A DNA stretch of 64,000 nt from Acanthosepion pharaonis (GCA_903632075.3 CAHIKZ030004282.1:1486001-1550000), one strand, 5' to 3'. Positions 20,926 to 32,946 are shown, numbered from the stretch's first letter. The notes: generated from the sequence alone by a model not told the origin. Numbers and translations: made by a program.

Positions 20926-21988
20926 TCACGCATGATATCCGGGGATTTTTCTTAGAAGCCACATATATTCTACTTCGACATTCTTCTGATGGTCAGAGAT
21001 TCGGACTTTGCCACAGTAGATTATGACTGATATATAACTTCTGCAGACGGATCCGCAGTTTCTGTTGACAAAAATGGGAGAAAAATATCCTAAAATTTCG
21101 TTTCTGCAATGGTGGTTTGTTTCCTGATCTCCGTATTACATCGCGCATCAGTTGTAATCCCGGTTGCGAGATAAATAAAACGTTCAACCTTCTCGGTGCA
21201 TTTATTACTGATTGTCAGGAGACATTATGCAGCGACATTATGCAACGGTTTCTAAAGAGCAACCCTCAGGCAGTGACCGTAGCTCTTGCAGTACCAAACA
21301 AATCGTAATAGGATTTCTTAATAGGTAGTTGCGTGCATTTAGTTTTTTTTTTTTTTTTACTTGAATTGGCAATATTTACAACGACTGGAAACACGGACTC
21401 GTAATCAAGCTTTTCTAAAAGTGTGCGCATGCGTGTATGTGTTTTAAGTGATTGAACCGGCTTTCATGCAAGTCACATGTCACGTTCCATTGTTGAAGGT
21501 GACTTTCCTTTGGATTTCTCTGCGTCTATTAAATCATTGTCTTTTGTTTTTATTTGTTTTGTTTTTTTACTTCATCATCCAAGAATTCTTTCATTCCTCC
21601 CTCGACACCAATTCCTGCTAATTAGTTTTTCTATCCCCACCAAACCTTCCCTCCTTTTCTGCTTCTCTTCCTCCCCTCCATCCGGTATTTGACCGTATAT
21701 TTCTTGTCGATAAAAAATTCCTGACATTTGTGAAAAGCGAAATCGTCGTATATCAAACCATCTTTATTGTTTTTTGTTCGGTCTCTTAACCAGGCGGTCG
21801 TTGAGGTGACATGCTAGATTTTATCCTTCATCGGCATCTCAAATAACAAAGGGAGCTAATCGGCAGTATCCAACTCCTAAACAACGTATCATGTGACAAC
21901 TTGTATTTGGCATTATCGTTGGTTCCATAATACTGAAATCACAAGGACACTCATTTCTCAGTAATAAGAATTCCTACCAGGACTCATT
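20926..21988. other. Unassigned sequence
   Basis: No confident gene. 20993-21308 has open frames on both strands (63-64 codons) with no family I recognise. Poly-T at 21345-21358. 21480-21700 is pyrimidine-rich. Confidence 0.3.
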
Positions 21989-22190
21989 AATGTCGGCCAC
22001 ATCATTAGATATGTAGATGACACAGTGATGTAATCAGTCACAGAAAGGAAACTACACGATCTTCTACAGAACGTAGTCAAAGAATGTGAGAAGAAAGGAC
22101 AACTGCAAGAAGAGAAGATGTATGTTTGTCAGCAAAAGCAAGATTCCAACTTACAAATTACAAATTGGAGATACAAAAATCACAAATGGC
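21989..22190 (+). mobile_element. LINE reverse-transcriptase fragment (YVDD motif)
   Basis: GHIIRYVDDTVM (near 21996-22035) then ERKLHDLLQNVVKECEKKG, and in another frame MFVSKSKIPTYKLQIGDTKI. This is the RT active site (YxDD) and thumb-side segment of a non-LTR element, broken by a stop after TVM and a frameshift. Confidence 0.65.
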
Positions 22191-22640
22191 TTGGTTTGGT
22201 TTGATTTGGTTTAGTTTGGTTTGATTTGGTTTAGTTTGATTTGATTTGATTTGGTTTGGTTTGGTTTGGTTTGGTTTGGTTTACAATGGGTTATTTAATG
22301 CAGACAATTTTTATTGGTGGTAATATTTTTTCCTTCAAAAATCTGTTTCTGGTAAAAATTTTTCCTCATAAAATATCGCTGGTAATATTTTTCGAAAAAT
22401 GTATAGCTGGTATTTTTTTTTCAAAAAAGTATAGTTTGCTTTGTTTTGTTTGATAGCATTTCAACCTCAATTGGTTATTTAATGCCGACAAGATTTTTAT
22501 TGCTGGTAATATTTTTTCCTCAAAAATATATAAATGGTAATTAAAAAAATATATATAACTGATATTTTTTTCAAAAATGTATTGCTGGTAATAATTTTTC
22601 CTCAAAAATTTATTGCTGGTAATGATTTTTTACAAAGTAT
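22180..22640 (+). repeat. TTTGG array plus AT-rich minisatellite
   Basis: TTTGG/TTTGATTTGG units (22185-22282), then imperfect repeats of GCTGGTAATATTTTTTCCTC (about six, period 30-40 bp) to about 22640. Confidence 0.85.
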
Positions 22641-22899
22641 TTCTGGTATCAAAACCTATTTTTACACTTTCATTGTGTTTTAACCCTAATTTGGGGGTTA
22701 ACTATTTACCCATGTCTGGGACCCTAACAGGTGATACCACCCCAGGTCAAGGTGGAACTAGGAACACCAGCAATTAAGAGGTGGTTCCACGCTCCTCAAA
22801 ACCTCCTGATCAGAGGCCTTGCTGTTGGTCGTAGTTTATTGCCTTACCCAGGACGCAGATGTAGATTATCGTCAAACCCAGGACGGATCACAGATGGAG
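22641..22899. other. Unassigned sequence
   Basis: Contains ACCCTAATTTGGGGG-type sequence and a GC-richer part (22730-22870). No family recognised. Confidence 0.3.
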
Positions 22900-23150
22900 A
22901 AGAGACTTGAACCAAAAGAAATGTGGTTATCTTAAAGGCTGCTGGGAATACCACGGGCTGAATACGTAAGCAACGGCGAAGTTTTAGAGAAATTCGAAAC
23001 AAAATGAACACAGATGTAGTGTCAGAAACAGTTGAAATTTCTAGCGCACATAATGAGGAAAGTGGGCTTCGAAAATGTGACACTCACAGGACATAATGAA
23101 GGCAAAAAGGAGAGAGAAAAGCAACTCATAAGCTACCTAAGAAGCTTGTG
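22900..23150 (+). mobile_element. LINE C-terminal fragment
   Basis: RLLGIPRAEYVSNGEVLEKF, then KQLKFLAHIMRKVGFENVTLTG: the same post-RT region as 16056-16475. Stops and a frameshift present. It may be the same insertion as the RT fragment at 21989-22190, split by repeats. Confidence 0.6.
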
Positions 23151-23566
23151 TTTTTTTTTCTTTTTCAGAATAGGGATTAGGATGTATAGCAAAAAGACAC
23201 CGTTTAACAAGGGTTACAAAGGACTGGAAAGTTTCAAGAGCCACATCCTGTAAAGATACGCGGCACGTAGAAGAAAAAATACTCACCTTACACAAGTCAC
23301 ATACCAATTGATAACTATAACAGGCGACTCGGCGTAAGGTATCGGAGTTATTCTAGTTGACCATAACTCACTGACCGCCCTATACGAAATTCGACCTTAA
23401 ATTACATAACATGAGCTGATATGTCATAAAATCAACCTAACCTAATTAAATAGATTAATTCTTAAAGAGCGTAGTCTGATTGACCATTACTACTGAGCAG
23501 TAAATTTGATCCTCATTGGATATCCCATATAAAATTCGATATGAAATAACTCAACACGAGTTGATA
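23151..23566. other. Unassigned sequence
   Basis: Two imperfect copies of a segment with GTAGTCTGATTGACCAT/TATTCTAGTTGACCATAACTC and GATATGTCGTAA/GATATGTCATAAAATCAAC lie here and again at 25200-25340, so an unidentified dispersed repeat is present. Confidence 0.35.
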
Positions 23567-24343
23567 TCTCTATCTATAAAAGCCAGGATGTGTGTGTGTG
23601 TGTGTGTGTTTGTGTGTGCGTGTGTGTAACGAATGCACGGCCGCAATTTTCGAGGGATTTGCACTAAATTTTACATGCACATGCTCCAAGTTATCAGGAA
23701 GGCCAAGACCGACGTTGCATTTACCAACTCATATCGATAGTGGAAATAATCGATTTTTTCATGCTTCTACAGCAGTTTTTATGCAGTTTGCGGCCATTTT
23801 GTACTGGTGGCCAGAGTGAGAGCCTATAGCTAGCTGCCACGAATAGGCAGGAAGATTCTATTGGCCAGCGTGAGAGCCAACAGCTGACTGACACGAATGT
23901 TAACTAGCATGCTAGCATGCAAAAAAATCGATAGCTGCATTCGTCACAAATGGGAAAAATTTAAATCAGCATGGCACTTTACACCAATTGGCTCATTCGC
24001 TTGCTTAAACTCAACGTTGATTCTGATTCCGCAGAACCGGGTTTGGTGTGAAAAAGTATTTGTTGTTAACATTCTTTTTTCATTCGGTTTTTCCAGTTAC
24101 GAGTCCTTTTTTAAAGCTGATCGTTTTGTGTTCATTTTGTTTAGTTCTTTTTTCGTAACAGATTTAATGTTTAGTATAGAGCTTAGAAAAAATTCGCAGT
24201 GTGAGATAGGCAAGACGTAAGGCATGTAGCAACATCAGAACGGCAAAGGGCACTCCTTTAAAGGCAAGGAAGGGCAAAAATATTTTAAGTCAAGTGATAG
24301 CGATTGCGGTATGAGTCGTACGATTATTAAATCAAGCACGGGC
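23567..24343 (+). mobile_element. Non-autonomous Helitron-like element, copy 2
   Basis: Starts A|TCTCTATCTATAAAAGCC followed by a TG microsatellite, a 5' TC start after A. The body parallels copy 1 (1837-2566, opposite strand) throughout, including a conserved 67-codon stretch and GCCACGAATAGGCAGG. The 3' end is truncated: the CACGGGC hairpin arm is present but the rest of the hairpin and the CTAG are lost just before an (AT)n tract. The 107-codon frame (23897-24220) is part of the element and has no known domain. Confidence 0.6.
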
Positions 24344-24354
24344 ATAAAGTAAGA

Positions 24355-24416
<62 letters not shown>

Positions 24417-24442
24417 TACACACACAGGCACACATATATGTG

Positions 24443-24485
<43 letters not shown>
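24355..24485. repeat. Two (AT)n tracts separated by a CA-rich segment
   Basis: TA tracts 24357-24414 and 24447-24483 with ACACACAGGCACAC between. Confidence 0.95.
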
Positions 24486-24486
<1 letters not shown>

Positions 24487-24801
24487 TGAACTCCAAATGG
24501 ACCTTTGAAAAACAATACACTAAATAAAACAGTGTCTTACTGTAATGTGAGTTATAATAATTTCGATTTAAAAAATAATTAAAACTCTAATTAAAAGAGA
24601 AAGCAATTTAGTGAGATGAAAGTGTATAGAAAATGCTTTAATCTTTAAAATATGCACTGTAAATACACGACAAGGGTCTTACCACTTGTGACATTTCTTG
24701 GCAGACTTTCTAATTTTACGATTTTGGATATTTAATAAAAAAAAAAGCGATAAAAGTATAAGCAAAGAGAATAAAGAAAGAATTATAATTGAAAATTGGC
24801 T

Positions 24802-24867
<66 letters not shown>

Positions 24868-24989
24868 AACACTGATGTTTAAAAACATGTAATTTGTAAA
24901 AATTTCAATGTCCCATCTCATGGTTAGTCGTATCAACGGAAACATCACTATATATAAAAACATTTTCCCACATTCTCATTAATTTTCCT

Positions 24990-25043
<54 letters not shown>

Positions 25044-25049
25044 CATCCA
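24486..25049. repeat. Dispersed repeat and (AT)n tracts
   Basis: 24560-24770 resembles 49730-49900 (AAAGAGAAAGCAAT, CATTTCTTGGCAGA and GGATATTTAAT in order). (AT)n tracts lie at 24807-24865 and 24995-25040. No coding. Confidence 0.5.
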
Positions 25050-25173
25050 CGGCAAAGGGCACTCCTTTAAAGGCAAGAAAGGGCAAAAATATTTTAAGTC
25101 AAGTGATAGCGATTGCTGTATGAGTCGTACGATTTTTTAATCAGGCACGGGCAACGCCAGGCCATGCTGCTAC
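25050..25173 (+). mobile_element. 3' end of a Helitron-like element, copy 3
   Basis: CGGCAAAGGGCACTCC to GCACGGGCAACGCCAGGCC and GCTGCTAC. Matches the 3' 120 bp of copies 1 and 2. The terminal CTAG is CTAC here. 5'-truncated at an (AT)n tract. Confidence 0.65.
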
Positions 25174-25606
25174 TCTTTTAATATGAACCTATCGTAACTA
25201 AATAGAATAATGGTTTGAGAGGCGACGCTGCTTGATTATTAATACTGAGTTGATTTCCCAGTGGATAAAAAATTTGACATTAAATAACGCCAAAATGGTT
25301 GATATGTCGTAACATCAACTAACCGCATTTAACCATATTAGTTAAAGAAAGGCATAAAATAACATTTTCTTTAAGCCAAGTACTTTCGATCTTCTTCGAG
25401 ACCATCCTCAGAGTGAATTCCGAAGACAAACTTAATGTAACTTTAATCGGTGTGAGGATGATCACAAAGGAGATCGAATGTTCTTGGGTTCCAAAAACAC
25501 GGTGCCTGCATTTTAACATCAAGAAGATAATTCGAAAACTAGAAAAGATTATTCTAAAAATAGGCATAATATGTCTATATAATTTAATGAAACCTGCTTG
25601 AATATA
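25174..25606. other. Unassigned sequence
   Basis: 25200-25340 shares short segments with 23330-23560. The overlapping 62- and 104-codon frames on opposite strands (25319-25633) have no recognised product. Confidence 0.3.
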
Positions 25607-25954
25607 CAGGGTGACCGAAAAAAAAACGGGCACTTTTTAACAATCCAATAAAACCAAGAGTGATGGAAGAAAAATATTTTATTCATAGTAATTGAAACCT
25701 TAAAACATGCCATTTAAGAAACAATGATGGAATTTACAATTTTTTATAAAAATTACGTCCTGTAAATGGCGTCCTCCTGTACGAATGCATTCTTGAAATC
25801 TGCTGTGGAGATTCCTCATTGACTGCTGCAGAATCCCATGTTGAATTCTAAATGGCGAAATGTTTACTTGCTCAAGGTCACTGTCGACACAGTGTTGCCA
25901 CTTGCTCATGTCTGGCAATACGCACTTCAAAAATTCCCGTTTTTTTGGGTCACC

Positions 25955-25957
<3 letters not shown>
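25607..25957 (-). mobile_element. Mariner-like MITE with ITRs and TA duplication
   Basis: ITRs share CAGGGTGACC-AAAAAAACGGG, flanked by TA, total 351 bp. The minus strand retains LHSRFQECIRTGGRHLQDV, like the C-terminal end of Tc1/mariner-type transposases (ACIxAxGGHFEH pattern), next to the right-hand part. The rest of the transposase is deleted. An (AT)n tract begins directly at the right TA. Confidence 0.75.
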
Positions 25958-26008
<51 letters not shown>

Positions 26009-26060
26009 GTGTGTGTGTGTGTGTGCGTGCGTGTGTGTGTGTGTGTGTGTATGTGTGTAA
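25958..26060. repeat. (AT)n(TG)n microsatellite
   Basis: TA tract to about 26005, then TG/CG-containing repeats to about 26058. Confidence 0.95.
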
Positions 26061-26074
26061 AGAGTTCACAAAAC

Positions 26075-26290
26075 CAACCTGTAGAAAAAGACAATATGAA
26101 TTAAGGAAAAAGACAATAGGAAAACTGTTGTTTTAGCCGACGCGTTTCGTCCAATGAAATACAATTGCTTTTCTAAATTCTTCTAGTTGCTAGCGACATT
26201 TTGTTTGTTGTTTAGAGATATTTTGTTTCAATAAATTCATTTCGTTTTTTGCCTTGAAAAAGTCCACATTGTCTTTTTCCTTAATACTTA
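26075..26290 (-). repeat. PLE-type repeat with degenerate hammerhead-like core
   Basis: ACAATAGGAAAACTG, GCCGACGCGTTTCGTCC and CCTTGAAAAAGTCCACA also occur at 56128-56190. On the minus strand GTCC and GGAC flank the position of stem II ahead of GAAACGCGTC, but in this copy about 95 bp separate the halves. Confidence 0.5.
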
Positions 26291-26294
26291 TATG

Positions 26295-26725
26295 CAGTGT
26301 AACCCGGATGTAAGAGAGTTGTCGGGACCGGAGAAGAAGTCTCTTATATCCGGGTTTGGTCTATTTTATATACATTAACACAAGCTCTAATTTGGGACCA
26401 GAGAAAATCTCTCTTATATCCGGGTTTCTCTTTTATCCGGGTTTGGTCTATTTTATATACATTAACACAGGCTCTAATTTGGGACCAGAGAAAATCTCTC
26501 TTATATCCGGGTTTCTCTTATATCCGGGTTTGGTCTATTTTATATACATTAACACAGGCTCTAATTTGGGACCAGAGAAAATCTCTCTTATATCTGGGTT
26601 TCTCTTATATCCGGGTTTGGTCTATTTTATATACATTAACACAGGCTCTAATTTGGGACCAGAGAAAATCTCTCTTATATCCGGGTTTCTCTTATATCCG
26701 GGTCTCTTATATCCCGGTTACACTG
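26295..26725 (+). mobile_element. Pogo-like MITE with internal 87-bp tandem repeats
   Basis: Ends are inverted: CAGTGTAACCCGGATGTAAGAG on the left and the reverse of CAGTGTAACCGGGATATAAGAG on the right, followed by TA. CAGT...AACC ends with TA targets are typical of the pogo/Tigger group. Inside, an 87-bp unit (GGTCTATTTTATATACATTA and on) is repeated about four times. Because 87 is a multiple of three it yields a 162-codon frame (26356-26844) of 29-residue repeats. No start context or domain supports translation. Confidence 0.65.
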
Positions 26726-26820
26726 TATATATGTGTGTGTGCGTGTGCGTTTGTGTGTCTGTGTGCGTGCACGCGCATATGTATGTATGTGTGTGTATGT
26801 GTGTGTGTGTGTTCTCGGTC
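26726..26820. repeat. (TG)n-rich microsatellite
   Basis: TG, CG and TATG units. Confidence 0.9.
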
Positions 26821-27620
26821 CGACTTATTTATTTAAAGCGATGAATTTCCCAGACTTTACGCGTCCTGAACGTAAAACTTGTAGCTGAAAATATGACTGT
26901 TTATTCAACTGGGCCAAGGCACTATTCCATCCTTGCTTAGAGCTTATCAGGGACGCGATGGGAACACGCTAATATTTAGACAGGCGATTTCTGAATCGCT
27001 GCATTGTCTCCGTGCTTGAGTCACAAAAGCCAGAAACATGACTACTGACCCAATTACGACAAGATCCGTGGGACCCACCCAAATCAATTTCATATAATTA
27101 AAAAGCAGCCTAACACAAGAAAGTAAATTGTCAAGTTCGACAACATCAACATTTAAGGTACAAAATAAACGTTTTTTTGTAAGATCTCTTTTCTTTCAGG
27201 GCCTTTTTCACCAACCCGTCCACAACCTGCTCACGCGTATACACACACACACAAGTGCGCGCAAACACACACGCAGATCCTGTGGGTATTAGCGACAACA
27301 GGGACAACAGTACTTTTTCAACTCTCATTAACTGGCGCTATAAAATCAGTAGGAAGTGTTACAAATAACTAAAACTGCATCTCTTGAAGACTTTCAACAG
27401 TAACAAATAAAATTCGAAGAAAATATATTGACATATATAAGATGTTGAAAACCACTTTAAACAAAGAGTTACGATGGGTTAATTCATTTGTTTTTTTACG
27501 GTTTATCAACCCTTTGTAGGTTTAAATATTTTTCAACAGTGATGTTTTCAGCGTGATTTGAACGTCGATTCTGAAAGTAAGCCTCCATAATAGTTACTAG
27601 ACAGGGCCATAACCGTTCAT
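26821..27620. other. Unassigned sequence with a short (CA)n
   Basis: CA repeat near 27240-27275. No gene or repeat family recognised in the rest. Confidence 0.3.
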
Positions 27621-28290
27621 CAGCATCATTCTTCAACCTCCCTATGGTTGGGTGGATCTCCATTGACAATCCCTTTCCACACTGTTCGGTCTTTTATATC
27701 TTTCTTCTCATCCCCAATGTCCAAACTTAAGTCCCGAGCTATGGTGCCTGGGAAAGTCAATTTTCGTGAAAAGACACATTCCAGAAGAATGGATGAAATG
27801 ATTTCCATGTCTACTCGGTGGCAGTGACCTTCAAACTGCAAACGTTTTTGCTTGACCTTAAGAGATATTGGTCTCAGTTCTCCGTAAATTGGGTTAAGCA
27901 TTGCATGGGATCTCCAACTGATGTTCTGTTTTTTTTTTCTAAGTAGATGTATATATGTTCCATCCAGTCGTCTTTCAAGACGAACAGATAATATCCAAGT
28001 TTCTGATCCATACAGTAGGACTGTTTCAATCAATGTTCGCGAGGTTTCGTCTTTTAAGGATGATGGAAGGTTCGATTGCCAAATCTTGTGAAGTTTGTTA
28101 CACGCATCCCATGTAAGAGCTTCGAGGATGTTGAAGTCTTTTTGGGAATCTATTATGTGAGATCCAGGATATTTGAATCCTCAACTCTTTTAATAATGAA
28201 TTATTGAGTGGCTTTCAATTCGGATGGTTCAGTTTGAGGTTGTGATATAATCTGTCTTACTCACATTGCGACAGAGGCCTGCCTGGCTCG
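27621..28290 (-). mobile_element. LINE RT C-terminal region
   Basis: Minus strand: upstream remnants FRKALAWDACNKLHKIWQSN-like in broken frames, then a 135-codon frame with IETVLLYGSETWILS, RLDGTYIHLLRK, ISWRSHAMLNPIYGELRPIS, KRLQFEGHCHR, ISSILLECVF and DRTVWKGIV. This is the conserved VLLYGSETW / RLDGxYTRLLR / RLxFAGHC region after the RT active site in a non-LTR element clade. The RT catalytic motifs themselves are absent. The repeat is 5'-truncated. Confidence 0.7.
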
Positions 28291-29520
28291 CTGCTTGTTT
28301 AAGTGATTACATAACCGTTACAGGATTGAAAAAAAAACTATTTAAATATTGAAAAATCTTTTTCAGCCATGCTTGGAATCTGTTAAATAATTGAAACTTT
28401 GGATGGACGATTCTTTTCTCCTTGAAATCGGAACACCACAAGATATACTAACGTTGGTTTAAAAAGTCGAATGCACGTGAAACCTGATTAACCAGTGAGA
28501 ATTAAACAACTGTGACGAATGAGAAAGTCACTTAATGAGAAAAAGGGCACGTGTGTTCTGTACGATATGCCAAACACCAAATAACCAAAATAGAAACAAG
28601 TCAGTCGCAGGTGTTGCCATAAATACATATCGGATATGCTGACATTGTCCTCTCGGTCGACCAATGAAAAATTTTTTCCATCGATAAAAGTAGTTGGCGT
28701 TCTCGAATTGCGAAAGGTCATTTTTGTTTCATTGAAAATTTATATTTCGACAACTGATACGTACTGGCATTATGTTTGCTATAGGAGCATATGACGAATT
28801 TTTATATCTATACTACTCGGGCTCTAGTTCCGTGTTTATATCAGTGTTGTCTTTCTTATGGACTGGGTGCAATACAAGAATAAAACTGCAATAAAATCCA
28901 AAAGATGTTGAGATGTTGGGATTTTTCCCGCGTGTGTGTATTCAAATAAGGACAAACACATATGTAGGGAAAAATACTGGTATATTTGAAGAGGTATTTA
29001 ACAACAGGGTGATTAGTAATAACGAACGTAGGTTAGTAATAACAATTAGCAAGAGTCTACAGTCCAACGGTAACTTCCGGTAGAGAGACGGAAGTGCAAT
29101 GGTCTCCTGATCTCTATGATCTCCTGATCTCGTGAACTCCACAGAACGTCCCTGATCTCTCTAGCACTGACCTATATCGTAGAGAGATCAGTCCATTCTC
29201 CTGAGAAGGTGGGCGCGCCCCAACAAAAGATGAAATAGATATATGCCTTTCCTAGGGTGATTAGTCTAATGCAGAGATTAAGTGCCGAAGACGAGATTTG
29301 AACTTGTTTCCATTTTCTGAGATTTTATCTGTTATGCCACTCACAAACTTTATATTAATAATTTATTGGACATAACGATTTTGGCTCAGTTAATAACAGA
29401 TTGTCTGAGTGTATGATTTTATTATGATAACTTAACTGAATGTCAGAGAATAATGGAAGTCTATAGTTTCACAACTTTAAGACCTTCTGTATGTTTGTAT
29501 TTGATCAGCACATAAAGGTT
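28291..29520. repeat. Unclassified repeats
   Basis: 28375-28500 (ACTAACGTTGGTTTAAAAAG in the middle) is paralogous to 31402-31540. 29285-29345 on the minus strand is a weak tRNA-like SINE head (AAGTTCAAATCTC B box). The 77-codon minus-strand frame at 28488-28721 is unrecognised. Confidence 0.4.
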
Positions 29521-30352
29521 TTATGAATTATTTGTGATACGAATCAACTCCATTCCAAGTTCAACGTAAACTTAGAAGTCGATACTTTTATTTTGAAGAA
29601 AAGAAAACCTGTAGTTGAGTTAGACCCCGTGTTGAAATCTGAATGTTTAACCTAGAGAAATGCCAAAGTTAAACAGTTTATCTAAAATAAACAGGAATTT
29701 TAAATTTGAAAGGCAATATTGATTGGACATATTGATTTCTGTCTGACAGGTGTTGACAGATTATCTAAGTTTTGCTTTTATCAATATAACCGATATGTAT
29801 ATAAGAGAAATGAAATGGAGAGCTATAGTTTCTGTTCAATCATAATTCATACTGAGCAATTGTTAAAGAGCATTTGTATTGTTTAAATTTGGTAATGCTA
29901 AGCTATAATACATTATGCGTTACGTAAGGTTATTCGCCGTAGTAATAAGTTTCGGCGTATTACTGTTGAAACTGAATGGATAAACATTGAATGGGAAATC
30001 TTCTGTTCGGTTTAACTTGCACCTCACACATCACTTGTAACTACAGCCAAGAGGAGCCAATGCTTTCCTTTACATTTTCAATGGAAATCAACAGGAATCC
30101 TAAATCCGACAACATAGATGGAGTTGTAAATGTCTTTGTCTATTCGACATAAAAATGGAATCGTCTCAAACCTGGGCTTCTTGTCTATCCTCTAGCAACG
30201 TCCTAAAACTAATTGGGTGGGTTGGTTGGTTTTGTTTAGTGGCATATCAACCTCTAACGCTGAAACCTGAATATGTTTGTGATACGAATCAACTCCATTT
30301 TAAGCTCATCGTAAACTTAGAAGTCGATATTTTTATTTTGAAGAAAAGAAAA
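29521..30352 (+). repeat. Duplicated unclassified repeat
   Basis: 29541-29618 and 30274-30355 share GTGATACGAATCAACTCCAT, AAACTTAGAAGTCGATA and GAAGAAAAGAAAACCT, about 80 bp with few differences. No coding. Confidence 0.5.
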
Positions 30353-30913
30353 CCTACTAATAATATTATAAGTGATGGGGTAATGTAATTTTTAGCGACT
30401 CGGAAAGAGAACTCAAAGAGCCGTGTTCGAATTCTGATCAAGTTCATTGCATTCATTTTCGCATAATTATTTTGGGGACAAGTTATTTCATTTCCACCAG
30501 CTATGGTTTAAATAGAAAGGCAGACTGGGATCTTTTTCTGTGAGTGGTAACCAATCTCGGAAAAGGAAAACTCTGAATTTAAAACTCACAAGAAGTTGTA
30601 TAAAAGATGATTAGACAAGGGATATATGTCTGTAAAACTATAGATTAATTGCACCTAGTCCGACCCTGTAGTAAGTCTATTTACTCATTTACTGTTATTA
30701 TTCTTACAATCATTTGCCTTTGCTTTTTGGTTAGTACGAGTTACCCCAAGCCACAACCAGAAATTTCATGAGACAAGATTTCTGGATCAGAAGATACAAA
30801 CATTTGAGGTGTCATGCAATCATAAAAAGAAAATTTAATTGTCAACATTTAAATGTACATATGAATCCGGTTAGGAATTACATTACCCCATCACTTATAA
30901 TATTATTAATAGG
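30353..30913. mobile_element. Possible MITE with 38-bp inverted ends
   Basis: 30353-30390 and 30876-30913 are inverted copies with one mismatch (core ATTATAAGTGATGGGGTAAT). They enclose about 485 bp of unassigned sequence. No clear target duplication. B-box-like GTGTTCGAATTC near 30430 suggests a SINE fragment inside. Confidence 0.4.
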
Positions 30914-31640
30914 TTATTATATGTTGTGAAAACCATTTCTCATTGTCTACTTAATCTTCGTTGGGGAGGGGTGAAGGTAGTGTAATGTTTAGCGAAAGAG
31001 AAATGTACACATGAATCCGGGTAGGAATTTTAATTCTCTCAAAAACACCCCAACTACTAATTGTTTAATTTACATTGATTTTAACAATTCCACCCTAATT
31101 AAAGAAGAAAATAATTCTTTGTGTAGAAAGTACTTCGAGGGAATACTATTAACAATATTATCAACTATAAACGCGCATCAAAAACATTATATTACATTAG
31201 CGACCGTTATTGAATCCATGAAGCCATTCTTAAAGAATCTCAACGTATGATTATCTAAAATAATCGGTATGTACGTAAAAACATTCCCAAATCAACACGC
31301 GAAAAACCAACAAATATAATGTGTACTCGATACATGCACACGCATACACTTATTATCTGAATCCCACATAGACAAACTCGAATTATTATACACATACAAT
31401 TTTTAGGTAGGCTTGGGATCCGTTAATTTCTTGAAACTTCGAAGGGACGTGTCGTCTCTCCTTGAATTTGGAAGAACCATAAAATAAACTAACGTTGGTT
31501 TAAAAAGTTGAATACTCGTGAAACCAATGAAAATCAAAGAATACAAAATTTAAAAAAATATTAGAATTTCTTTGTTCTTTTCCTCCAGGTCTCATTCTCT
31601 AACAAAGGTTTTAAAAATTCAAGTATGTTAGATTGATAAA
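30914..31640. repeat. Unclassified sequence with repeat copy
   Basis: AAATGTACACATGAATCCGG at 31000 repeats 30850. 31402-31540 is the copy of 28375-28500. The 79-codon frame 31011-31250 has no recognised product. Confidence 0.4.
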
Positions 31641-31875
31641 CGTCTCCTATTTGCTATTTCTCTTATAACACACACGCACACACACACACACACATCCGCA
31701 CACACATAAACACACACACACATATATATATATGTGTGTGTGTGTCTTCGTGTGTGTGTATATTTTAATAAAATATAATATATAAATATTACACGCACGC
31801 ACACTCTCTCTCACACACACACACACTCTCTCTCTCACACACACATTTATTAATATATATATATATATATATATT
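31641..31875. repeat. CA/TG/TC microsatellite cluster with (AT)n
   Basis: CA repeats 31665-31720, TG 31733-31760, mixed AC/CT repeats 31790-31850, (AT)n 31853-31875. Confidence 0.9.
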
Positions 31876-31899
31876 CTGTCTATACGTTATTTTTATGGA

Positions 31900-32060
31900 T
31901 ACAACTTATTTGAGTACGTGCTCTGTTTCTAATTTAACAGTATTAATTACATTTACCAACCTGAATATTTACTCAGAAAATATGCGTCCTCCGACAGGAA
32001 TCGAACGTGTATCTCATGCTGAAACCGTCATTTTGCCTGCCGTGAGAGAACAGAAGGTTT
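31900..32060 (-). mobile_element. tRNA-derived SINE
   Basis: Minus strand: GTTCGATTCCTGTCGGAGGA (B box and 3' head) followed by a tail with TATTCAGGTTGGTAAATG and TTAATACTGTTAAATTAG, matching the SINE at 46740-46945. Confidence 0.6.
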
Positions 32061-32249
32061 AAACATAGATATTCGACGACCTTTCTCGATAATTGGTTTC
32101 TGTTCTGAAACGTAACCTAACGTTAACAATGGCAACATATTATATGTAATGGATGAAATCCGACAAATACTTTAATATATTTTCTGTTTATACATTATTT
32201 TTATGGATAGTAAATATATTAAGATATTTGCCGGATTTAATCCATTGCA

Positions 32250-32302
<53 letters not shown>
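32061..32302. other. Unassigned sequence plus (AT)n
   Basis: (AT)n at 32257-32301. Confidence 0.5.
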
Positions 32303-32305
<3 letters not shown>

Positions 32306-32361
32306 TTTCGATCACTTCGGTATGGTGTAATGATTTGCAAATTTATCTAACTAGATATAGA

Positions 32362-32394
<33 letters not shown>

Positions 32395-32582
32395 CTATAT
32401 CACTATTCAGTCGTAAATGATTTAGTTAGAAAATTTGCAAATTTATCTAACTAGATCAATTAAGACTATGTAGTCATATAGTATATATATATATATATAT
32501 ATATATACTATATCACTACTCACTCGTAATTGATCTAGTTAGATAAATTTGCGAATCATTACACAATACCGAAGTGATCGAA
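32303..32582. repeat. Inverted pair of SINE fragments around AT/TC microsatellites
   Basis: CGATCACTTCGGTATGGTGT and on (32308-32355) is the reverse complement of 32530-32582 over about 50 bp (one indel-sized difference). Between them a second nested inverted piece repeats CACTATTCAGTCGTAAATG / CACTACTCACTCGTAATTG with AT and TC tracts. Confidence 0.6.
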
Positions 32583-32869
32583 ATGGTTTTCTAAGCGTAC
32601 CTTAGATGGGGATCAAGGCCGGAAGAATGGAACCCGGTCGAACTCAGTCATAATTGATCTAGCTTGCTAACCATGACAGCACGTTGAAGTACCCTGTTGG
32701 TCCTAGCTATGTAGTCAGCGTCACATTGACACTTAAATCAGTAAACTACGGTACTAGTCGGAAAGATATGCAGGACTCTTTAATATTTAGCGACCTCCCC
32801 TCGCGTTAGGATGTAGCACATGGCCGAATTTTATGTGGGGCTACCTCCCCGGACGAGACTCTGTCCGAA

Positions 32870-32872
<3 letters not shown>
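32515..32872 (-). repeat. SINE-containing duplicated block, copy 1
   Basis: Parallels 34775-35215, from the SINE (GATCAAGGCCGGAAG, GCTAACCATGACAGCACG) through CATTGACACTTAAATCAG to CCCCGGACGAGACTCTG. This copy lacks two segments of about 35 and 58 bp present in the other. Ends at an (AT)n tract. Confidence 0.6.
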
Positions 32873-32946
<74 letters not shown>

